Source: Telmatactis stephensoni (taxonomy: Eukaryota; Cnidaria; Anthozoa; Actiniaria; Isophelliidae). Taken from it: a DNA stretch of 64,000 nt. The translations under genes and the position numbers were made by a program. This document shows positions 35,444 through 47,700 of this stretch, one piece after another. The notes under the pieces were generated by a model that saw only the letters and a program-made list of their open reading frames with translations, had not been told where the DNA came from and did not search any database. The stretch's first letter is position 1. Each line of letters opens with the position of its first letter. The stretch is from the NCBI GenBank assembly GCA_029948255.1, contig JALIZF010001496.1, positions 294,001 to 358,000 of the forward strand. The letters run 5' to 3'.

Positions 35444-38400
35444 ATTCATTCTTTCTTTTTTTCTTTCTCTCTCTCTCTCTTTCATACCAGGTGCCTTGTC
35501 ATCGTAAGTCATCATGTTCCATTATGTTTCTGTATATTTTCATTATCTTCTGGTTAATTTGTTGATTGACTCTAGGTGCTTCCTTGATTCAAGTTGAAAA
35601 TAAACATCAAGAAAAAGCAAGGTAATAAATAACACTCCAGAACGCACGTACGGAAAAGCAACTTACTACTCTACTTCCCCGTTTCGTCATTCCTTCCCTT
35701 CCCTTCCCTTCCCTTCCCTTCCCTTCCCTTCCCTTCCCTTCCCTTCCCTTCCCTTCCCTTCCCTTTCTCCCCTCCCCTTATCTACTTCATGTTCGTTGTA
35801 AAAGAATACTCCATATACTCCATATACCGTAAATAAATTTCACAAGCTCGATTTAACACAGTTAAAAACACGTTACTTTTCTTTTGTTTCAAGTTTCCTT
35901 TAATTTCTTTGGAGCAATTTTCGTATGAATGTGAAAACGGGCATCCCCAACGCACGGCACGGTTACGGCAGGAATTTCGAATGTTTTTATAAAGAACACG
36001 GCACTGATAAGGTCACAGTACGGCGCGGTACGTTTCACACTCATACGAAAACTGCTCTAATTTCACTCACATACCACGTGACACGAAACTTCAATGCTAG
36101 ATTGCCATGGAGACGTGTACGTCACTAAAATGCTAAAAATTCAGTTTGGTATCATTGTGTTGTAAAGTTAAAATAAACTGTAGTAAAGGTTTTGGAAATT
36201 TAGATTGAAATGATAATTATAATACCGCGATAGTGCACTTCGCATTGGATTGTGGGATTTCACGTTTCATTTTGGTTTTGTCTGTGGGGTACCTGTGTAC
36301 TGTCACAGTATTACTGCTGACCAGCTTTGACTTTGTTTGCATGAGTATAATAATCGTATGTGCTTTTGCTTAGGGTCTCATTTCTTTCCTTTCAATGTTG
36401 CACGTTTAACTGCACGTTTGCAATGCTATGCCAATCAATCCCACAATGCAGTGCGGGCGCTTAACGTCGCGAGGGACTGGTAACTAGCATGACGTTGATC
36501 CACAACACTCACAATAATATCTCCAGGCGCAAAGAGCAAGCGCAGCCGGCTTACTTGTCCTCCCCCGAAAAATTCACCAGGCTTGTGTGGATAGAGAGCC
36601 CCGTGTTGCCAAGAAAACAGATGCGAGACTCGAGCGACCTGGAAAAAGAACTGGAAAAGTCGGATGAGGACAAGGAATCGGGAGTTGAGGAGGGCGAAGA
36701 GTTTGATCAAGAAGGTATGTATGAGTAAACAGCGACTTAAGTAGACATTCGTAAAGAGACAGATATTTCCAGAGGGAGGTAGGCACACCAAGGCAAACAG
36801 ACAGACTGAAGCCTATATGTAGCTTCATCGTATACAAGCTGCTAATGAAAAGGAATAAGAAAGCAAGTAAGGCCTAGACGACGTACCTCGTATATGCCGT
36901 TCTTAATTAAAGTTCTACAGCCACTACCAACACACTTTGCACGACTTACTGTTTTGTACTGCACGTGGAATATAGTTGAGGGAGGTGCTGGTCCCCCCAT
37001 CTCCCCCTAAACAATGTTGCTGCTAAAATCCTGGAACTTAATACCCTGTATTGGCCTGACAGATCCTGTATCCTGGGAAACGCTACATAGTGAAGGTGGA
37101 GGGGGAGTTTTGTTTATCCAAAGCACGTTAAAAAGAACCTAAATATTGTGCCAACTAATTATGGCAATGATTCTAGTTCAAGTCATATTATTCGGCTCTC
37201 TCTGGTGTGTTGAATGCCTCAGGCCATTTTAAATCGAACCAGCTGTTCCAATATATTAAGGCGACGACTTTTCCATGAATTTCATTGCAGCAATTTAGTA
37301 TGGCATATATTTGTTGGTACGGTGTCTGAAGTAGGCCAGAGGTCAGACGGGCAGGTAGACAGACAGTCAGACAACAGGCAGGCAGACTGACAGACAGGAG
37401 GCAAGTAGACAGACAACAAACAGGTTGAAAGGCAGGCAAGTAGGCAGACAGACAGAAAGACAGACAGACAGACAAAACGGGAGAAAAGCTAGCTCATCAT
37501 CAAAAAGATACTTAGGAAAAATACTCGACTAACATGAATTACAGCCAGCAGCTTGATATTTTCTATTGCTAAAACATAAAAGCATAATTGCATAGTTGTG
37601 TACATAAAACAGTTCATGCAGCTCTGGAAACTCTGCTACAGCATGTGTTTTGCTACTGAACTAACTTCTAAATCAGCCTCTATTGCTTCATTGTCCTCTA
37701 TTGAATAACTGCTTGTGTTACTAGTAACACTGGTCTTATAATGGGTTATTTTTCGTTTCTGAGTGAAATTATTGACTCTAACATTCGCCTCTCTTTGAAA
37801 TTAACTCCTATTTTCTCTGCCAATCTAAGCATCAGTTCTTTTCAATCTGACTAGCGTTCTTGTCGCCATTCTGAAAGGTACTAGAATAGATAAGAGTAAG
37901 GAGTTGCTGGATCCAGGTTCTCGTGGTTTTGCTGTTTAGTTTTACTTTGTTCACTCACTTTAAATCATTCCTTATTCATTTACATTTCGTGACTTAACTG
38001 CTGATGATGTGCAAACAATTCATTCAGTTTCATTTGTATATTTGCGACTGCTCTCATTTTTCTTCTTGAGCGGACCTGTTTTTGCCGTACGTACTTCCAC
38101 ACTCACCCAGATATATAGGAAACTGCATTTTCTTCTTCTTCTTCTTTTTGGAGACTTAAGGCCATTCCCGGCCATTCTCCACTCTTCGCAGAAAGCACTC
38201 GCAGTGAGCTAGCAAATACTTTTTAGTCGCTGTTCAATCTCCGATTCTCACGACTTGTATAGCCAATTTTCTTTAGTCCAGTCCGCCATCTTGACGAGTA
38301 TTATTGTTGGCCGAGCACGTGATAACCACCCAATTCGTGATTGGTTAAATTTGAGTGACTACTCGCTGCGAGCAAAAATAGCTCACAATTTTCAACTGGC

Positions 38401-38729
38401 TCAGCGAGTAGTCGCTGCGAGTAAAAAAGTATTGACTATTCTCTAGTTCGCTGTGAGTGCTTTCAGCGAGAAGTGGAGAACCTTTAGGCCCTAGCTGGCT
38501 AAATGAGGAAACATGTTTCCAGAAACATCGCTAGTGTGCATATTCTACAAATGTTTCCCAGTTTAGCCACACGAGAAACATTGTTTCTGGCGACAAATTT
38601 TGTTGCCGAGACACAAAAATATTTCTGACAGACATCTTAGAAACATTTCGGGCCGATTGCTCAAACAATGATCACATATTGAACGTTGTTTAACTACTGT
38701 CTGAGAAAACAGAAAAGCACTGTCTGAGA

Positions 38730-38762
<33 letters not shown>

Positions 38763-41700
38763 AGGCTGAATTCTTTTGTTTTCTTTTCCCTTGGAGCCAG
38801 AGAACACAAGAAGTCAGCCCGCTCAAGGTGATGTTACACGGGTCGATTCGCAACAACGATTTTTCGCGCAACACTTGGTCAAATTGATAATTTCACGTTA
38901 AAAGTTTTTAAAATTCATATCAAACATTTGCAACTTGTTCAACATTTGTTGCGCGAAAAATCGTTGTTGCGAATCGACTCGAGTAGCACCACCTTTAGGC
39001 ATCGTTTAAGCAAACGGCCCTTCATGTTTCCCGACTATATCTCGGTTTAGTCACTAAAGTAAACAACATATTTAAAAGCGTCCCCAATTTCATGTTAGAA
39101 AATTAAAATCTGATTTGGAAAATTTTGAAATTTTGTTTATATTTCGTCATGACAAATCCGTGCGCGCGTGTATCAGTTTATGTTGTGGAAACATGTTTCC
39201 TTGTTTAGCCAGGGGTTTAGGCTGGGATCAAAAGAGAACGCAGGAGACGCAATCGACGCAAGTTTTGACTTGCGCCTTCGTTTGACCGACATCGTGGATC
39301 GATTTGAGGCTACTTACATCGACTTGCGAGGACTTGCGAGCAGTTTGAACGTGCTCAAATTTGATGGCAAGTTGATGCAAGTTTTGACTCGTTTGAACTG
39401 TCACCACGCTAGACTTCGCAAGTTGTTTTCTTTTCTGTTTTTTAGTCCGCACTTCTACACTCTCAAAAATAGTTCAAACAAAAACTGAACTGATTTTCTC
39501 CTTGTCCTTCAGGTAGCTCAATTTCATTTAAAGTTTTTGAAAAAGCTTGCGTTGAGCGGTGTTCAAACTGTATACACCTATTTCAATAAACGTCGAATCA
39601 AGCCTACGCGACTCACCCGAAAGGGAGTATGGGAAAAATCACTAAAGTTATAAAACCACAAAAATGCCACATGATTACTCCAATTCAGCTTGCTCTGACC
39701 TTATACGGCACTAAAGACTTTTACTTACTGATGCTAAAGTCAATACCAAAGCGGAAAGGAAAGGAAAGTTTTGCTACTACCCATACTCCTTTTCGGTTTA
39801 GTCGCGTAGGTTTGGTAGCTCTCATACGACAACCTTTTTTGAAATAGGTGTATATGTATATGGATTGATCCGCAGTATGGAACTATGAAATTGCCTAAAT
39901 TGCTCACATTTCCGCGATGATCAGTCATTACTTCACGGTGTTCAAACTAGACAACCATGTCGCAAGTCAAAACTTGCTTGACTTGCGCCGCCTTGCGTTC
40001 TCGTTTGATCGGAGCCTTAGACAAAATAAGATGAAATTACATTAATTTATCGAAAAGTATCCGGAAGAACGTACTAGTGTGGACGCTGGTTAAAGCATCC
40101 ATGTTGCATGACTTGACTGCTGGTACGCACAGCTCTTAACAAACCATTGTTTTTACATGCTGTCGCTGTTTTTGATTTTGCATTGCACTCATTGATAAAT
40201 CTATTACATCTACCACTGGACCGCATCTGATACCCTTGCATGGCATGACGTAACGGCTAGTACGCACGGATACACTTAATTATTTTGGATTATTTAATTT
40301 ATTTTGGATTTATTATCACATACTTTCGCTGTTTTATTTTGAATTTACGTTTTGTTCATTCATAAATCCTTTTTACGTTTACAACTTACTGCATCTGATA
40401 TTCTTGCATACCATGACGCTACTGCTGGTACGCACAAATACACTTTTTTATAGTCTATTTTGGATTATTTTCCATTTTCGCTATTGATAAATCTATTACA
40501 TCAAGAGACTATGATACTCGTGGGTTGATGTCTGTACGATGTGCTTGGCGCTTAAGGTAATCTTTTTCGGTAACAGTAAGTCGACTCCATCGTGCGCGCA
40601 GACAGTGAAATTTGATTGCCGGAGGAGAAACGCTTCGTACCCGCGCGCGCCGAAAAATCAAATTCCATTGCTTGAGCGCTTTGCGCGCGCGATATGACGT
40701 CAGCTTCCTGTTACTAAAAATAACTTTACACGCGTCAAGCACATCGCACAGACATCAATCCGCGAGTTTCGTCCTCTTTGTATCATAGTCCTTTGATTAC
40801 ATCTACAACGTCAAACAAAGATCACATCTGATACACTTGCATGCCACACAGATACACTTGATTATTTTGTTTGATTTTATTTTCGATTTATTTTCACATG
40901 TTTTCGCTCTTGTGTAGAGCCTTTCTTCACAGTGGTGCACGCCACTGATCATCAAGCAAAGATAGAAACGTGTTTCGAACAAGCTCTGATCTACACTGAG
41001 CCAAGGCGCAGTGATTACTATCCAGATGTGCGTAGATCGTTGTCCTTGGATTCTCAAGGTAATCCAGGCTCGGCATTGCAATCTGCACAGCACATGTTTT
41101 ATTTTGACCACTGGAGAATCGAGCTGAGGTTGAGGAACTGTTTTATCAGAACGTACTGGAGCAGAAGCTGGACTCTTTCCCATATTTCCACTGCAAACAA
41201 AAGACTTCCTAGTAGTGCTAAGATTAATCTACCTTCGTACAGGCTGAATATTTCAAAAACATCCCATATACACGATGCAACATTCAGTCTTGACACGCTG
41301 TGCGCAACAGGAGAATCACACAACTTGTCCACCCCTCCAACTGTTGCTCGCAATATTGCATACAAGAGATACGTAAGTGGAATCAAGCTCTGCGTCTGCA
41401 ACGATACACGCATATAACGACGACGAAATCGTGGCAACTGCAATTTTGCGTTTCAGACTAGATTTTGTCACTGAAATTAACTTTAATAATCAAAGAGTCT
41501 GGCTCCGATCTTAAGCCAGATGCATGTACCGTTACAAGAAAAAGTTGCATCGCGTGACATCCCTTTGCGCGCGCAGTTACAAATAAACTATGCTATGGTC
41601 TTTAAAGAACTTTCAAGTTTGTGATCTTTCAGAAGTATTCCACAGGTATTTGTTTATCAGCGAGTTCATTTTGCTGACTGCCCTTCCCGTTTCCAACCCC

Positions 41701-44700
41701 ATACTCGATTCAAAGGTGGTCCTTTTGCACGAAACTGAAAAATAAGCATGTACTTTTTGTAAGTATAAATGCGTTAAACTAACTCAGATAAAAATTGATG
41801 TGATCACGGTAAACTATTACAGCACTTAAAGAACACACTATTACGGCACTTTAAAGAGTACATATATGTTAAAGCTTAGAAATAAATGCATAGTTTGCTC
41901 CAAAACGTTTTCCCTAAACTGACAACAAAAATTACCAAAGTCATAAGTGTAAAGCTCTCGGACCGGATCAAACTTCGAAGTTAACATAAGTCGAACTCAA
42001 CATTTACCGACACCGCGCCAAATTGTTCCACGCATGCGCGACTTATGAAATGATCTCGACCGTATGCACAGTCGTGTACTTTCCGGCGAAAACGAAGCAA
42101 CAGAAGCCAAAGTCCCCAAAAAATCAGTTTGAGGCCTAGGACACAAAGAAAAACGTCAAGGTATACTTGTTAGCTCAGTTCAATGACGTTCGGCAGGTTG
42201 TAAGGATCGATCTTAGAACTGCAGGTCTAAACCGGTCAAATCAAGGTCAAGACAACTGATCAGCAATGTCACTGACGATTTCTTGTTAAAGCCATTGAAG
42301 GCCTGGTCACATTTCAATATGGCTGCCGCGTTTCTCACCACAAGACATTTCTTCACTAACGTAAACGTCCTTCAAGAGAATGTTTATGTGAAATAACACT
42401 AAAGTTAAACTTATTAGAAACAATTTTGAAGAAAAGCAAAAAAAAAAAAGGAACGATTTTAAATATCAAATTAATATGAATATAACGAATCTAACTTCAT
42501 AAACGTAAATGAGGATATAGAATTGAAGTTTTAACTTTTAGTTAATCTGTTAAACGTAGATAACACGTAACATGAGTAGGTAGAATACTGATTAATGCCA
42601 TGAGCATTTGTACTAATGACCCAATTAATTGATGAGCAATTAATATAATATATTTATATATACAAAGTGAAGGCCAATTTACACGCTACAATATGTTCGG
42701 TGGCCCGATGTTTGATAAGCTTCGTTCAGGAAAAGAAAGAAATCGGCCTGATTTGGAAAATATATATTTCGCGTCAATGGCGATTTACAAACGAAAGAGC
42801 GAGATACGGAGATTAATCTCTGGTCACCAGGATAGGTTTTTTGGAAAGAAAATCAAATGAATTGGAGTGCTAAATTAGAAGGACTCAAATCCGGCGGACA
42901 AATCGTATGTAACTCGGCCTTAACAGTTTATTCTTTGATTTTTTAATTATTTACTTACTAGATGGCTAAATCATCTTCGGATTTACTAATATCGATCAAG
43001 TAATAGTCTAGTGATAATACTGTTACTATATGTTTGAAACATCTCTTAAGGAATTCTTTGCCATGAATGAGTAGTAGAGATGAGAGATTCCTGGATTGCA
43101 AAGACATTTGTGTGTTGGTGATTCTGGAATCGAACCTTATCCTTACAGTTCCTCCCACTTCTCCTCTTCTATTTCTCCTGGCGTTCTTCGTGTCTTTTCT
43201 CTTTCTTTTTCTTTTTTTCCCTTTTTCTCACTCTTTATCTTAATAGTTCTATTTTCACTCTTTCCTACAGCCCTCTTCTCCCTTCTACTGCAGCTCCTGG
43301 CGTTCTTCGCGTCTTTTCTTCTTTTTCTTTTTCTTTTCCTCTTTCTTACTCCTTATTCTTATAGTTCTATTTTCCCTCTTCCCTTCAGCACGTTCTAATA
43401 ATACAACACATAAATGATTGCAAACCAGTAATATTATAGTTCGAGTTTCAGCTTTCAAAATAGTTGATATAGTATCTCATAACCTGCACGGCATGTGTAA
43501 AATAAAATGTAATACCACGTATAGTCGTTTCTCATATATTTCACTTTACACTTCAGGAACAGAACCAGAGCCTGAAGATGGACGAGTTCTCTCCCGTGTT
43601 GCCTACTTCGAGCAGTTTGAGAAAATGGAACCAGTGCGTACCTTGAAAGAGGTCAAGACCCAACAAGAGCAAAAAAAGACTGAAGAACACGAAGTAACAG
43701 TTGGTCAACTCGAGTACGACGACGTGTTTCCGAAGCACGACGAGAACGACGAACGCGAGGACGACTTCGCTTCCGAAGAGGAGGCGGACGACGAAGAGGA
43801 CGATGGGATGAGCCTTGAAACTGTGTCTGAAGCAGATGAAGATTTATTAGAAGAACTTGATGAATTTGAAATGGACCATCACATTAAATCGTATTGTTAT
43901 GAAGTAAATTATGTGCCGGAACAGGGTGATGTTGATAGACCCACAGACGTTCATGATGAAGAAATTACAGACATTGAATCACGAGACAAGTTGTCTCCCG
44001 ACCATTGTGTTACGGTATCGATAAAGAGAGAAGAAGAAGTTCAGGAACATTTAAAACATGTCGATCATATTTTTGAATTTATTCCCCTTGATGTGGAAAA
44101 AAAGCGTAAAAACGTAGACTTTGATAACATAGACTTGAGTGAGACTGACCAAGAAAAGGAACTTTTTAAATTTCATACGGAACCTGTACAATTAGAAAGA
44201 CCTTCACGTCCGGTTTGTTTCGAAGAAGTTCATCCTACAACACGTGAAAAAGTCGAGCATGCTCTTGACTTGGACGAAGTATTTAAAGATGACCAACCTA
44301 AAGAAAAACCACCGCCAACTCTACCAAAGCCTCGAAGACGCAAAGAAGAAATAATTCAAGGACAAAAAGTTGTTTATATAGAACAAACTACTGAGACTGT
44401 ACCACTTTTAGTGACAAAGGAATATAGAGAATTACCTCGAGAAACTAAAGACATTTCTGATGAAGAGTTTAGCTCTGAAAGCGAAATTTTTGAATCTATA
44501 GATTTAATGGAGATTAATCGAGAAAAGCGGGTAGCAAAAATCATGAACAGATTAGGGCGTACCATTGGACTAATTCCACTTGAACAAACTTCAAAGAAGG
44601 GGGAAATAAGTAAAGACCTTGATCTCTCTGAAACGGACGAAGAAAAGCTGTTATTCGATGTCTTTAAACCGTCAGCAGTAGAGCGAACGTACTTAGACAG

Positions 44701-47700
44701 TCCTGTCACAGAGGAACCCATAACAGCAGAAGAAAAACAGAGAAATGTTGAAAGCGAAATCCCTTTAGAAGAATTATTCAAAGAGGATGATGAAATATCA
44801 GAGAAAAAACCTGAAGAATCGAAACCTGTAGTAGAACAGACTGATCGTGAAAATGTGCGAAGAAGTGTGAGTTTCAATGAAACTGTGGTAATTGTGCAGG
44901 AACACGAGACAGTGCGTGAGGAGCCTCTTCAACAAGAAGATGAAGACTACGAATACTGCGAAGAAGAATCGGAGGAAGATCTCGAGACACACGGAGAGGA
45001 ATTTGAGGAAGTAGTAGAAACGACCACTGAAGACCTTAAAGAGATTTCAGCAGGGCCACCTGTATTTTTATCACACGAAGTGGAGGAAACAACTGAAATA
45101 ATCTCCGATACTCGTGATGGCGAAGACGAATGTGCAGAAAGTTTTGAAGAAGAAGGCGTAGCAATAAGAGAGGCAAATATTGATAATGCTGGAGTGCCAG
45201 TACATTTCTCGGAGGAACGTGAGCAAAGAAGCGAATACAAAACTTGCGACTTTGATGAGAACGAAGCTGAGGATTCTAAAGCTGAGGTTTACGAAGAATA
45301 CGAAACGTCAAAGACCACAACGATAGATGAAGACAGCTGTAGTGCTCCAATTCATGTAGCTGCCGAGGTGGAAACAACTGAAACAGTGGAAAGTGGTTTA
45401 GTCGAAGAAAAGTCTGTAAGATCGTCTATCTACGATAGCTTTGAAGAGGTTCTTCCCAAAGCTTATTCCTCCAACGTTGTTGTTCCGTCCTCGTGTCATG
45501 TTACCGCTGAGATGCAAATTCAGGAGACGGAGGTTCAGCCAGACGTAGAGGATGTCGAAGTGGACAAGGTCTCCTCAGATGAAGAACCAGAAACTGTCGA
45601 AAATGTTTTGGTGCGTGGAATACCAGAATCAATTGAGTCAACTGTCTGTATAACAACTGAGACAACGTACCACCAGAGAACGGAACTTATTCACAAACGA
45701 GTTCCTTCTGTTGAGGTAGAGGTATACAATGAAGAGGAAGAACTTCCAACCGAGGAAGCAAGTCGAAAAGAAATTTTGCCAAACGGCCACTGCACTGCGA
45801 CCTACATTTCTCATGATCTAGAAGAAACAAGTAGTGTTGAAACTGTTGAGAGTGAAAAAGAATTATTTGAAGAGGAAACGTTACAAGAACTTGATGAAAC
45901 TGAAGTTGCAATTGCTGTTCGAGAAGTTCCTTGTGATGACACTACACAAATAAGCGTGTCTGCAGAATTAGAGCAAGAAGATGAACTGAAGGAGGTAGAA
46001 GAGGAACCTTTGTCTGAGGAAGAGCTTCTCGAAGACTCTCCCGATGACGTCGTACATATCAGTCATTCTCCAGATGTTTGTTCGTCGCCAGTTCAAGAAA
46101 CTAGAGAGACAACCACTGATGTGGAATTTACTGAAGAAGCAGCAGAAGATGTGGACGTGGAGGATGTAAAGAGTGTCGAGAATGAGGAAGTTCCTGTTGT
46201 AGCCATCTCTTCGCCAAAATCATCATCATCACCAGTGTTCATTGCACCTGAAGAAAAGGTTGAGTCTTATGAAGAAGAGGAACCCTTCGAGGAGGAGCCT
46301 GAGCAAGAGGATCATGATGAAACAAGAGAAGTTGAAGAACATGTAACAAGAACCACTGAGGAAAAACGCGAAACAACATTTGTCGTTATAACACAAACTG
46401 AAAAAATCTCAAGGTATTCTGAAGAGGTCAAAGAGGAAGTGGAAGAGGAAGTCCAAAAAATTGCAGAGGTCGAGCAGGTGGAAGACCATCAAGAGTCGCC
46501 GTTAGAGGACACTGGTGAAATTTTGGAAGAAAAGGCTGAAGAGGTTGAACAAACTGAAGACATTTCCGAATTCCAAGCCAAGGAAGTTGAACAAGTTGTA
46601 GAACATGAAGAAGTGACACCAGCAGAGGATATCGAGGAGCCCAAAGAAGATGAAAAAGAGATGTTAGAAGAAGCTGAACCAGTCTCAGATGTCCAAGCTG
46701 AGGAGGTTGAACAAGCTGAAGAAGAAGATGTGAGGCCGCTGTTGGAAGACATTCAAACTGTTGAAGACTATGAGAAAGTTGAAGATAAAGAGGATGCCAA
46801 TGAAATGGAACAAGTCTCTGAATACCAAGCTGTAGAAGTGGACCAAGTCGAAGAACAAGAGGAGAAGCCACCGACAGAAGACCTTGGAGCTGTTGAAGAT
46901 GTTGAGGAAATTGAAGAAGATAAAGAAGAAAAAGGTATCAAAGAAACTGACGCAATCTCAGAACTTGAAGCTTTAGAAGTGGAGCAAGTGGAAGAGCAAG
47001 AAGAGGAGCCACCAACAGAAGATTTCGGAGCTGTTGAAGATTTTGAGGAAGTTGAAGAAGACAAAGAGGATGCCAAGGAAACTGAAGAGGTCTCAGAATA
47101 TCAAGCTGTAGAGGTTGAGCCAGTTGAAGAAGAAGAGGAGGAGCCAACAGCGGAAGACATTCGAGCTGCTGAAGATGTCCAGGAAGTTGTAGAAGATAAA
47201 GAACAAGAAGAAGAAGATGTCAAAGAAACTGAAGCAATCTCAGAATATCAAGCTGTTGAGGTGGAGCAGGTCGAAGAACAAGAGAAGGAGCCATCAGCAG
47301 ACGACCTTGGCGCTGTTGAAGACATTGAGGTTGAAGAAGATAAAGAAGATGTCGAGGAAACTGAAGCAATCTCAGAATATCAAGCTGTTGAGGTGGAACA
47401 AGTTGAAGAACAAGAGGAAGAGCCACCGGCAGAAGACTTTGGCACTGTTGAAGACATTGAGGATGAAGAAGATAAAGAAGATGTCGAGGAAACTGAAGCA
47501 ATCTCAGAATATCAAGCTGTAGAGGTGGAGCAAGTTGAAGAACAAGAGGAAGAGTCACCGGCAGAAGACCTTGGCGCTGTTGAAGACATTGAGGTTGAAG
47601 AAGATAAAGAAGATGTTGAGGAAACTGAAGCAATCTCAGAATATCAAGCTGTAGAGGTGGAGCAAGTTGAAGAACAAGAGGAAGAGTCACCGGCAGAAGA

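Noticed and set aside
43110..43180. A minus-strand SINE or tRNA based on a perfect box B (ggaatcgaacc)
   Set aside because: No box A at the required spacing and no tRNA-like fold. A single 11-base match is not enough.
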